Source of the DNA: Tissierellia bacterium
GTDB taxonomy: Bacteria; Bacillota_A; Clostridia; Tissierellales; Peptoniphilaceae
Assembly (NCBI GenBank): GCA_012513395.1
Contig: JAAZCH010000261.1
Coordinates: 1-5,918, forward strand
Direction of reading: 5' to 3'
DNA length: 5,918 nucleotides
Below are positions 1 through 5,797 of this stretch, one piece after another (position 1 is the stretch's first letter; each line of letters opens with the position of its first letter). A program made the position numbers and the translations under genes. Below the pieces are notes generated by a model, which did not search any database, was not told the DNA's origin, and saw nothing but the letters and a program-made list of their open reading frames with translations.

Positions 1-132
1 AATGAAGTATATACCAGAAGAAATAATTAATAGATAAGTTTTCTTATGCAAATACTAAAGACATTATCGATTTTTCATACTGGCCCTAGGCCTCTATTAA
101 TTACTAATTTATATCTACTAATTAACAACTTG
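1..132. other. gene-free leader upstream of pyrG
   Basis: No convincing gene lies here. The + frame from position 2 reads a short peptide (MKYIPEEIINR, stop at 35-37), which could be the last codons of a gene cut off by the window edge. Another frame also closes quickly (stop at 28-30), so this cannot be decided. Positions 96-130 are very AT-rich and show a loose 7-base periodicity, with ACTAATT at 103-109 and again at 117-123, exactly two heptamers apart. The block 94-106 (CTATTAATTACTA) is the reverse complement of 1821-1833 in the inverted repeat beyond pyrG. Confidence 0.4.
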
Positions 133-141
133 TGTTATAAT
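133..141 (+). promoter_or_regulatory. extended -10 promoter of pyrG
   Basis: TGTTATAAT fits the extended -10 pattern TGnTATAAT, with a perfect TATAAT at 136-141. No good -35 box is seen 16-18 bases upstream (around 113-118, AT-rich), which is tolerable for an extended -10. Transcription would start near 148, leaving a leader of about 48 bases. There is no GGGC-type start or attenuator hairpin like the one that controls pyrG of Bacillus subtilis, so CTP-sensing by reiterative transcription is not supported here. Confidence 0.6.
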
Positions 142-195
142 AATGATTAGATTAAAAAATGTTAAACTGAAAACAAATATTGACGAGGAGGTAAG

Positions 196-1809
196 ATGAC
201 TAAATATATTTTCGTAACTGGCGGTGTTGTCAGTGGTATAGGAAAAGGAATAAGTGCAGCGAGCTTAGGAAGACTTTTGATTGACAGGGGTATTTCTGTT
301 TTTATGCAAAAATTCGATCCATACTTAAACGTAGACCCAGGACTTATGAGCCCTTACCAACATGGAGAAGTCTTCGTGACCAAAGACGGAGCCAAAACCG
401 ACCTAGACTTGGGACATTATGAACGCTTTATCGACGTAGAATTGACCCAAAAATCTAGCGTAACCAGTGGTAGGATTTACGATACGGTACTTAAAAGGGA
501 AAAACGAGGAGATTACAATGGCGGAACGGTACAAGTAATTCCCCATGTAACCGATGAGATAAAAAAATCAGTCTATGACGCAGCCAAAGAATCAGGCGCA
601 GACATTATAATTACAGAAATAGGTGGAACAGTGGGAGACATCGAATCCCTTCCATTTATAGAAGCCATTCGCCAAATCCATTCGGAAAATGACAGAGAGG
701 ATGTGCTTTTTATCCACGCTACCCTGGTGCCAGCAGTACCAGGAACTACGGAATTAAAAACCAAACCCACCCAACACTCTTATAAAGAACTTATGAGCTT
801 GGGGATTAAAACAGATATGATAATAGCCAGAAGCGATGGCATTTTAACAGACGATATAAAGCAAAAGATCAGCCTGTTTTGCGACGTGCCTAAAGAAGCC
901 ATAGTCCAATCCAAAAACGTAGAATTGATTTACGAAGTGCCCCTATCCTTGCAAGAACAAGGCGTTGACTCCTATGTCCTTAAAAAATTAGGAATTGAAG
1001 ACGTAAAAGAAGGCACGAAAGATTGGGAAGAGATGGTGGTGCGATTCAAAAACGCAAATGTTCCACTAAATATCGCTTTGGTAGGAAAATATACAGAACT
1101 ACCTGACTCCTATCTATCCGTTATGAATGCATTAAAAGATTCAGGATACGATAGCGGTTATCTAACTAATATCGATTTGATAAATTCAGAAGAAATTAAT
1201 GAAGATAATGTAGAAGAAGTGCTTTTGGGATATGACGGAATAATAATACCTGGAGGATTTGGAAAAAGAGGAACTTCAGGCCTTATGCTAACAGCCAAAT
1301 ACGCTAGGGAAAATAACATTCCTTATTTCGGAATAGGATTGGGAATGAATATAGCCATAGTAGAAATTGCTAGAAATATTTTAGGATATGACAGCGCTAA
1401 TACTACTGGAATAGATAATAATACAGAGTTCCCGGTGGTGGACGTAGTTAGGACGGAACCCTTTGGAGGAATAGAATCAGAAGGAAGAGAAAGACTAGGA
1501 AACTACACCTGTAAATTAAAAGAAGGCTCCATGGCTATGGCTCTATACGGCACTGAAGAAATAATCGAACGCCACAGACATAGACTGGAACTTAACAACG
1601 AATACAGAGAATCTTTGGAAAAAGCAGGACTTAAAATGACGGGAATCCACGAAGAACTTAATCTAGTGGAAGTAGTAGAGCTAGAAGGAAATGACTTTTT
1701 CTTAGGATGCACCTTCAATCCAGAATTTCGCCATAGACCCAATAGAATCCATCCACTTTTTAAAGGGTTTATAAAAGCAGCAGCAAAAAACAGATCAGAA
1801 AATAATTAA
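196..1809 (+). CDS. pyrG: CTP synthase with a degenerate glutaminase domain
   Basis: CTP synthase makes CTP from UTP and ATP, the last step of pyrimidine nucleotide synthesis, in the cytoplasm. The 537-residue length is normal for the family. The synthase domain (about 1-265) keeps the P-loop SGIGKG (13-18), Lys39, the QHGEVFV block (55-61), the DLDLGHYERF block (69-78) with Mg ligand Asp71, EIGGTVGD (141-148) and KTKPTQHS (188-195). The class I glutaminase domain (about 290-530) keeps PGGFG (352-356), RHRHR (459-463) and Glu510. Compared with E. coli PyrG recalled from memory, catalytic Cys379 is Gly381, His515 is Asn508, Gln383 is Asn385, Glu403 is Gly405, and coupling residue Leu109 is Asn108. 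Glutamine-dependent activity is therefore not expected; ammonia-dependent activity could remain. The start is ATG 196, with AGGAGGT at 186-192 and family-like MTKYIFVTGG. It may be the only CTP synthase or a diverged paralogue. Confidence 0.95.
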   Translation: MTKYIFVTGGVVSGIGKGISAASLGRLLIDRGISVFMQKFDPYLNVDPGLMSPYQHGEVFVTKDGAKTDLDLGHYERFIDVELTQKSSVTSGRIYDTVLKREKRGDYNGGTVQVIPHVTDEIKKSVYDAAKESGADIIITEIGGTVGDIESLPFIEAIRQIHSENDREDVLFIHATLVPAVPGTTELKTKPTQHSYKELMSLGIKTDMIIARSDGILTDDIKQKISLFCDVPKEAIVQSKNVELIYEVPLSLQEQGVDSYVLKKLGIEDVKEGTKDWEEMVVRFKNANVPLNIALVGKYTELPDSYLSVMNALKDSGYDSGYLTNIDLINSEEINEDNVEEVLLGYDGIIIPGGFGKRGTSGLMLTAKYARENNIPYFGIGLGMNIAIVEIARNILGYDSANTTGIDNNTEFPVVDVVRTEPFGGIESEGRERLGNYTCKLKEGSMAMALYGTEEIIERHRHRLELNNEYRESLEKAGLKMTGIHEELNLVEVVELEGNDFFLGCTFNPEFRHRPNRIHPLFKGFIKAAAKNRSENN

Positions 1810-1816
1810 AATAAAA

Positions 1817-1897
1817 TAAATAGTAATTAATAGCGGACTGATGCGATTTGGGGAATTTCAGTAAATTTTCGAATTCCCCAAATCTAATTACTATTTA
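1817..1897. repeat. large interrupted inverted repeat between pyrG and the response regulator
   Basis: Two nested perfect arms are visible. The outer arms are TAAATAGTAATTA (1817-1829) and TAATTACTATTTA (1885-1897), 13 bp. The inner arms are GATTTGGGGAATT (1845-1857) and AATTCCCCAAATC (1872-1884), also 13 bp, with a 14-base loop. On the right side the arms abut directly. On the left they are separated by a 15-base bulge (1830-1844, ATAGCGGACTGATGC). In RNA this would fold into a long stem with a one-sided bulge. It is not followed by a T-run, so it is not a classical intrinsic terminator. It could stabilise or process the pyrG mRNA, attenuate read-through into the regulator, or be a small mobile or repetitive element. 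Confidence 0.8.
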
Positions 1898-1925
1898 CCA
1901 ATCATACATAGAGAGGAAGGTAGAT

Positions 1926-2609
1926 TTGAGCGATTATAAAATTCTTGTTGTAGAAGATGACGAAGACATAAACAATTTGTTAAAAAACTTTTTAGAGCCT
2001 GAAGGATATGTCGTTATGCAGGCATTTTCTGGTACAGAGGCCAGGTTTTATTTGCATGAAGAAATTGACTTATTTGTATTAGATTTAATGCTTCCTGGGC
2101 AAACTGGCGAAGAGTTGATAAAAGCCATTAGAGAAGAGATAGACGTTCCCATACTGGTAATTTCAGGAAAAACCAGCCTAGAAGATAAGGTACGAGCCCT
2201 AGAACTAGGAGCAGATGACTACATAGTAAAACCCTTTGAAAAGTTAGAAGTTCTAGCTAGAATCAAGGTTTTGCTAAGAAGAGTAAAGTTCCAAGAAGAA
2301 AAAACTGAAGAAGATGTAATCAGGTACAAATCCCTTATACTAAATCCGAAAACATTCGAATCATTTTTTGGAGACAAGGAAATCCTTCTCACTCAGACAG
2401 AATTCATGATACTTTACGAATTTTTAAAAGATCCAGACTCCGTATTTTCAAGGGACAGGCTTTATGACCTAATTTGGGGATACGAATACCAAGAAGGAGA
2501 CAACGCTATAACAGTCCACATCAGTCACCTAAGACAAAAACTACGACAAGTAACAGGAAAAGAAATCATAGGGACGGTGTGGGGAGTAGGATATAAATTA
2601 AATAGATAG
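1926..2609 (+). CDS. OmpR/PhoB-family response regulator (orphan)
   Basis: This is a two-component transcription factor: a kinase phosphorylates the receiver domain, and the C-terminal winged helix binds DNA. From TTG 1926 the protein has 227 residues, typical for the family. The receiver (about 1-120) shows the acidic pair Glu10-Asp11 and Asp12 in LVVEDDED, phospho-acceptor Asp53 in VLDLMLPG, Ser80 at the Thr/Ser switch position, and Lys102 in VKPF. The winged helix (about 130-227) has the TQTEF, DRLYDLIWG and GVGYKL signatures. TTG 1926 is chosen because AGGAAGG (1914-1920) lies five bases upstream and the protein then begins MSDYKILVVEDD. An in-frame TTG at 1848 would add 26 residues encoded inside the inverted repeat and has no ribosome site. 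No histidine kinase gene is in the window. No own promoter is evident, so it may be read through from pyrG. Target genes are unknown. Confidence 0.92.
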   Translation: MSDYKILVVEDDEDINNLLKNFLEPEGYVVMQAFSGTEARFYLHEEIDLFVLDLMLPGQTGEELIKAIREEIDVPILVISGKTSLEDKVRALELGADDYIVKPFEKLEVLARIKVLLRRVKFQEEKTEEDVIRYKSLILNPKTFESFFGDKEILLTQTEFMILYEFLKDPDSVFSRDRLYDLIWGYEYQEGDNAITVHISHLRQKLRQVTGKEIIGTVWGVGYKLNR

Positions 2610-2616
2610 TAGGGCC

Positions 2617-2651
2617 AGTTAAAAGTTAAGAGTTGAAAGTGAAAAGTTGGC
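2617..2651. repeat. heptamer tandem array, unit AGTTAAA
   Basis: Five consecutive 7-base units can be read from 2617: AGTTAAA, AGTTAAG, AGTTGAA, AGTGAAA, AGTTGGC. The first three or four are clear and the last merges into the GGCTACGCC block. The array begins seven bases after the response regulator stop codon. Such degenerate heptamer arrays resemble the short tandemly repeated sequences known from several bacterial genomes. No function is established by the sequence. Confidence 0.65.
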
Positions 2652-2662
2652 TACGCCTTTGT
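2649..2662. repeat. cap block copy 1, GGCTACGCCTTTGT
   Basis: The block follows the AGTTAAA array and matches the block at 2715-2728 at 12 of 14 positions. Its first nine bases are a tiny palindrome (GGC-TAC-GCC). Confidence 0.6.
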
Positions 2663-2666
2663 TCTG

Positions 2667-2683
2667 CACCTACGGTGTTTTTT
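2667..2683 (+). terminator. possible weak terminator after the response regulator
   Basis: CACC-TAC-GGTG (2667-2677) makes a 4-bp GC-rich stem with a 3-base loop. A G.T pair between 2666 and 2678 could add a fifth step. It is followed directly by six T (2678-2683). The stem is short, but the run of T is well placed, about 60 bases after the response regulator stop. It sits inside the repeat region, so it may be part of the repeat rather than a selected terminator. Confidence 0.35.
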
Positions 2684-2685
2684 AA

Positions 2686-2713
2686 CGTACAGCGTACAAC
2701 GGACAATGTACAG
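2686..2713. repeat. heptamer tandem array, unit CGTACAA
   Basis: Four consecutive 7-base units: CGTACAG, CGTACAA, CGGACAA, TGTACAG. It has the same period as the AGTTAAA array but a different unit, and it ends one base before the second GGCTGCGCC block. Confidence 0.65.
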
Positions 2714-2714
2714 T

Positions 2715-2728
2715 GGCTGCGCCCTTGT
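2715..2728. repeat. cap block copy 2, GGCTGCGCCCTTGT
   Basis: This is the second copy of the block at 2649-2662, differing at two transition positions. It again sits immediately after a heptamer array, so both arrays share the same right-hand boundary. From here to about 2830 I see only AT-rich sequence, plus one small hairpin at 2746-2760 (TATTAC-GTT-GTAATA). Confidence 0.6.
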
Positions 2729-2831
2729 ATGACGGATAGAATATGTATTACGTTGTAATATTTATTGGATACGATTATGCCAATTTAAAACCTACAACAA
2801 TTTCAATAAAAACTAAATATTCAAAAATAAT

Positions 2832-2860
2832 TTGACATTCATAAAATAGTTTGATATTAT
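2832..2860 (+). promoter_or_regulatory. consensus promoter of the T-box leader and argGH
   Basis: A perfect -35 TTGACA (2832-2837) and a -10 TATTAT (2855-2860) are separated by exactly 17 bases, with an extended -10 TG at 2852-2853. This is close to an ideal housekeeping sigma-A promoter. The start would be near 2867. Strong constitutive initiation fits control by termination in the downstream leader. Confidence 0.88.
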
Positions 2861-2884
2861 CATCAAAAGAAATTGCTTTGATGA
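2860..2884. repeat. 8-bp inverted repeat across the -10 box and transcript start
   Basis: TCATCAAA (2860-2867) and TTTGATGA (2877-2884) are perfect inverted arms around a 9-base spacer. The left arm overlaps the last base of the -10 box and ends about where transcription should begin, so it may act as a DNA operator rather than an RNA hairpin. It does not resemble the ArgR box I know (TGAAT...ATTCA). It may also be fortuitous, because the right arm lies at the base of T-box stem I. Confidence 0.35.
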
Positions 2885-3118
2885 GAAGAGTAGAATCTAA
2901 AAGACACGCGTAGAGAGCTTCTGATTTGGTGGAAAGAAGAGAGTTATAGGATTTGAAGAGAGCCTCGGAGCATGATATTTGAAAATAAGTAGATTATCAC
3001 GTTTAGCCCGTTAGAGCTTTAGTTTATACTAACTGAGATGGTACTTGCGAAAGTGCCGTGAATTTGGGTGGTAACACGTTTATTACGTCCCTTGAGCGAA
3101 ATGCTTAAGGGATTTTTT
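2867..3118 (+). promoter_or_regulatory. T-box leader, probably tRNA-Arg specific
   Basis: T-box leaders sense the uncharged form of one tRNA and then let transcription continue. Seen here: AGTA (2889-2892) on the left of the specifier loop; a helix GAATCT/GGATTT (2893-2898 with 2949-2954); and an apical hairpin CTTCT/AGAAG (2918-2922 with 2935-2939) whose loop carries GGTGG. Downstream is the T-box sequence TGGGTGGTAACACG (3065-3078), in which TGGT (3069-3072) should pair with the tRNA ACCA end. Aligning with the B. subtilis glyQS leader from both flanks (GAAR before, GAGC after) puts the specifier at 2959-2961, AGA, an arginine codon. This agrees with the argGH genes behind it. The lower part of stem I pairs poorly by eye. 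The antiterminator helix CGTG/CACG (3057-3060 with 3075-3078) does not overlap the terminator as I fold it, so the switch geometry is unresolved. Confidence 0.88.
3088..3118 (+). terminator. regulated intrinsic terminator of the T-box leader
   Basis: TCCCTTGAGC (3088-3097) pairs with GCTTAAGGGA (3103-3112) over 10 bp including one G.T pair, with a 5-base loop and six T at 3113-3118. It stands 50 bases before argG. In T-box systems this hairpin stops transcription when the tRNA is charged. Confidence 0.88.
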
Positions 3119-3167
3119 AATACAAAAATACCAAACGTGAAGAAAAACAAAATTTTGGAGGGAGAAA

Positions 3168-4394
3168 ATGAAAGACGTAAAATTTAAAAAGGTGGCATTA
3201 GCATATTCAGGTGGACTAGATACATCGGTAATCATTCCATGGCTAAAAGAAAACTACGATTGCGAAGTTATAGCAGTAGTGGGAAATGTAGGACAAGACC
3301 CAGAACTAGAAGGCTTGGAAGAAAAAGCTATAAACTCTGGAGCATCGGCGATATTCGTAGAAAATATTGAAGATGACTTCATCGACAATTACGCATTTCC
3401 AACGCTACAAGCAGGAGCGAAATACGAAAGCAGATACTTATTAGGAACAGCAACAGCAAGACCAGTAATTGCAAAAAGACTAGTAGAAATTGCCCTCCAA
3501 GAAGGATGCGACGCAGTAGCTCATGGTTGCACAGGAAAAGGAAATGACCAAATCCGTTTTGAAATGGCGATTAAATACTTCGCTCCTGATATGCCCATTA
3601 TTGCACCTTGGAGAATTTGGGATATAAAATCTCGTGAGGAAGAATTTGCCTTTGCAGAAGAAAGGGGAATTCCACTAAAAATTTCCAAAGAGACCAACTA
3701 CTCCAAAGACATGAACGTGTGGCATCTATCACACGAAGGCCTAGAACTAGAAGACCCAAGCAACGAGCCTAACTATGAAAAAATGCTAGAACTTACAGTT
3801 AGTCCTGAAAAAGCGCCAGACGAAGGTACCTATGTGACAGTATCCTTTGAAAAAGGCATACCAGTAGCAGTCAACGGCGAAAAAATGAAAGGTTCAGCAA
3901 TCGTAAGAAAGTTAAATGAAATCGGCGGACAAAATGGAATAGGAATCGCTGACATAGTGGAAAATAGATTAGTAGGAATGAAATGCCGTGGGGTTTACGA
4001 AACACCTGGCGGAACGATTCTTTATCACACGCACAAAACTTTGGAATCTTTGACACTAGATAGAGATATGATCCAATACAAAGAAACCATCGCCATTAAA
4101 TTTGCAGAACTAGTTTATACTGGAAAATGGTTTACGCCACTGAGAGAAGCCCTAAGCACCTTCGTAACAGCTACACAACAAACTGTAACAGGAGATGTAA
4201 AAGTAAAACTCTACAAGGGAAATATTATTTCAGCAGGAGTAACCAGTCCATACTCACTATATTCAGAAGAATACGCGACCTTTGGAGAAGATGAAGTATT
4301 TGACCAATACGACGCTACAGGATTTATAAATCTATATTCACTTCCAACTGTAGTAAATTCCAAAATGAAACAAAAACTAGGAATCGACTTATAA
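3168..4394 (+). CDS. argG: argininosuccinate synthase
   Basis: The enzyme joins citrulline and aspartate using ATP to give argininosuccinate, the penultimate step of arginine synthesis, in the cytoplasm. The 408-residue length is normal. Visible family signatures are the N-type ATP pyrophosphatase P-loop AYSGGLDTS (12-20), the [11 protein letters not shown] block, the glycine-rich [14 protein letters not shown] segment, [13 protein letters not shown], and the C-terminal [12 protein letters not shown] and FGEDEV blocks. No catalytic motif is missing. The start is ATG 3168, with GGAGGGAG at 3157-3164. It is the first gene behind the arginine T-box and is followed after a single base by argH, so both should be made from one message and respond to arginyl-tRNA shortage. 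The gene context (synthase then lyase) supports synthesis of arginine from citrulline. The start of the pathway is not in the window. Confidence 0.97.
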   Translation: MKDVKFKKVALAYSGGLDTSVIIPWLKENYDCEVIAVVGNVGQDPELEGLEEKAINSGASAIFVENIEDDFIDNYAFPTLQAGAKYESRYLLGTATARPVIAKRLVEIALQEGCDAVAHGCTGKGNDQIRFEMAIKYFAPDMPIIAPWRIWDIKSREEEFAFAEERGIPLKISKETNYSKDMNVWHLSHEGLELEDPSNEPNYEKMLELTVSPEKAPDEGTYVTVSFEKGIPVAVNGEKMKGSAIVRKLNEIGGQNGIGIADIVENRLVGMKCRGVYETPGGTILYHTHKTLESLTLDRDMIQYKETIAIKFAELVYTGKWFTPLREALSTFVTATQQTVTGDVKVKLYKGNIISAGVTSPYSLYSEEYATFGEDEVFDQYDATGFINLYSLPTVVNSKMKQKLGIDL

Positions 4395-4395
4395 A

Positions 4396-5775
4396 ATGAA
4401 ACTTTGGGAAGGAAGATTTGAAGGAGCCCTAGACGAGATAGCCGATAGATTTAACAGGTCCATCGAGTTCGACTCCAGAATGTTTAAAGAAGATATCCAA
4501 GGGTCCATAGCCCATGTGAAAATGCTGGAAAAAATCGGCGTACTGACAGAGAAGGAATGGAAACTCCTAGACTCAGGACTAAATCAAATAAGAGCAGATA
4601 TACTTTCAGGAGATTTGGAAATTGACTTAAAGAGCGAGGATATTCACTCCTTTATAGAAGAAGTTTTGACTGAAAGACTAGGAGAAGTGGGAAAGAAACT
4701 TCACACAGGCAGATCTAGAAATGACCAAGTGGCAGTGGACTTGAAACTTTATTCCAAAAATATGGCAAAAGAAATCGAGAACGCTTTGATGGATTTGATA
4801 AAAGTGATTTTAGAAATTTCTAAAAAGCACACAAAAACCCTTATGCCAGGATACACCCATCTCCAAAATGCCCAAGTCGTCACCTTTGCCCACCATATGA
4901 TGGCATATGGACAGATGCTTCATAGAGACTTACAAAGGCTAAATGACGCGGTAGAGAGAATGGATTACTCCCCATTGGGAAGTGGAGCTTTGGCTACGAC
5001 TACTTATCCTCTGGATAGATTTTTCGCCGCAGAGTTACTAGGATTTAAAGGACCTACGGAAAATTCCATGGACTCAGTAGCAGATAGGGATTATGTAGCA
5101 GAGATGAATTTTGTCATATCCTTGATAATGGCTCATCTATCCAAACTTTCAGAAGAGCTGATAATATGGAGCAGTCAAGAATTTAAATTTGTAGAAATTT
5201 CAGACGCCTATTCCACAGGATCAAGCATAATGCCTCAAAAGAAAAACCCCGACATGGCGGAACTAATCAGGGGAAAAACTGGAAGAGTCTATGGAAATCT
5301 CATGGCTATTCTAACTGTAATCAAGGGCACTCCCATGACCTATAACAAAGACTACCAAGAAGACAAGGAAGGATTTTTCGACTCCATCGACACGGTAATC
5401 TTTTCTCTAAAGGTTATGGCATCTATGATAGAAACTATGACTGTAAACGAAGATAAAATGCGTGAATCTTCTAAAAAAGGATTTTTAAACGCCACTGACT
5501 TGGCAGATTATTTAGTAGGAAAGAACATGGCCTTTAGAGATGCGTATAAAATCGTAGGAGAAATCGTCTTGGAATGCCAAAAACAAGACAAAACTCTAGA
5601 GGACTTGGATTTGAAAAGTTATAAAAAATACAGCGAAGTTTTTGAAAACGACTTATACGAATTTATAGACCTAGACAACTGTCTAAATAAACGAAAAGTC
5701 TACGGCGGACCAGCGCCAGAATGTGTAGAAATTCAAATTAAAAACTTAGAAGAGATAATCGTCGACTTGACTTAA
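4396..5775 (+). CDS. argH: argininosuccinate lyase
   Basis: The enzyme cleaves argininosuccinate to arginine and fumarate, the final step of arginine synthesis. It belongs to the fumarase/aspartase superfamily and acts as a homotetramer with active sites shared between subunits. The 459-residue protein is of normal length. Motifs are the N-terminal LWEGRF (3-8), HTGRSRNDQ (103-111), GYTHLQ (152-157) with catalytic His155, and the superfamily signature GSSIMPQKKNPD (275-286), whose second serine (277) is the expected catalytic base. Near the C-terminus come YNKDYQEDKE (316-325) and YGGPAPE (436-442). Nothing essential appears lost. The ATG lies one base after the argG stop (TAA-A-ATG). Only a weak AGGA at 4379-4382 precedes it, so translation is probably coupled to argG. 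A hairpin terminator begins 22 bases after its stop. Confidence 0.97.
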   Translation: MKLWEGRFEGALDEIADRFNRSIEFDSRMFKEDIQGSIAHVKMLEKIGVLTEKEWKLLDSGLNQIRADILSGDLEIDLKSEDIHSFIEEVLTERLGEVGKKLHTGRSRNDQVAVDLKLYSKNMAKEIENALMDLIKVILEISKKHTKTLMPGYTHLQNAQVVTFAHHMMAYGQMLHRDLQRLNDAVERMDYSPLGSGALATTTYPLDRFFAAELLGFKGPTENSMDSVADRDYVAEMNFVISLIMAHLSKLSEELIIWSSQEFKFVEISDAYSTGSSIMPQKKNPDMAELIRGKTGRVYGNLMAILTVIKGTPMTYNKDYQEDKEGFFDSIDTVIFSLKVMASMIETMTVNEDKMRESSKKGFLNATDLADYLVGKNMAFRDAYKIVGEIVLECQKQDKTLEDLDLKSYKKYSEVFENDLYEFIDLDNCLNKRKVYGGPAPECVEIQIKNLEEIIVDLT

Positions 5776-5797
5776 ACTTATGCTTTTCAAATTAAAA

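Noticed and set aside
148..195. Bacillus-type CTP-sensing attenuator before pyrG
   Set aside because: No terminator hairpin and no GGGC-like start is present in the short leader.
573..770. 65-codon reading frame on the - strand inside pyrG
   Set aside because: It lies wholly within a conserved pyrG segment on the opposite strand and has no recognisable protein features; it is a shadow frame.
1336..1338. Sequencing error as the cause of the missing PyrG cysteine
   Set aside because: GGA differs from either Cys codon by at least two bases, and three other glutaminase positions are also changed without any frameshift, so one error cannot explain it.
1503..1742. 79-codon reading frame on the - strand inside pyrG
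   Set aside because: Serine-rich low-quality translation antisense to conserved pyrG; a shadow frame.
1817..1897. Intrinsic terminator of pyrG
   Set aside because: The stem is strong, but ACCAATCATACA follows with no T-run, so a classical rho-independent terminator is not supported.
1848..1925. N-terminal extension of the response regulator from TTG 1848
   Set aside because: The extra 26 residues come from the inverted repeat, have no ribosome binding site, and precede a normal receiver-domain start at 1926.
2746..2760. Small hairpin TATTAC-GTT-GTAATA as a terminator
   Set aside because: The stem is short and AT-rich with only TTTATT after it, and no gene ends close by; chance is likely in this sequence.
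3075..3139. Long-range pairing of CACGTTT (3075-3081) with AAACGTG (3133-3139)
   Set aside because: The second arm is transcribed only after the terminator decision, so it cannot take part in the switch. It is seven bases long and may be chance.
3871..4056. 61-codon reading frame on the - strand inside argG
   Set aside because: Antisense to conserved argG, with no motif or context supporting a gene.
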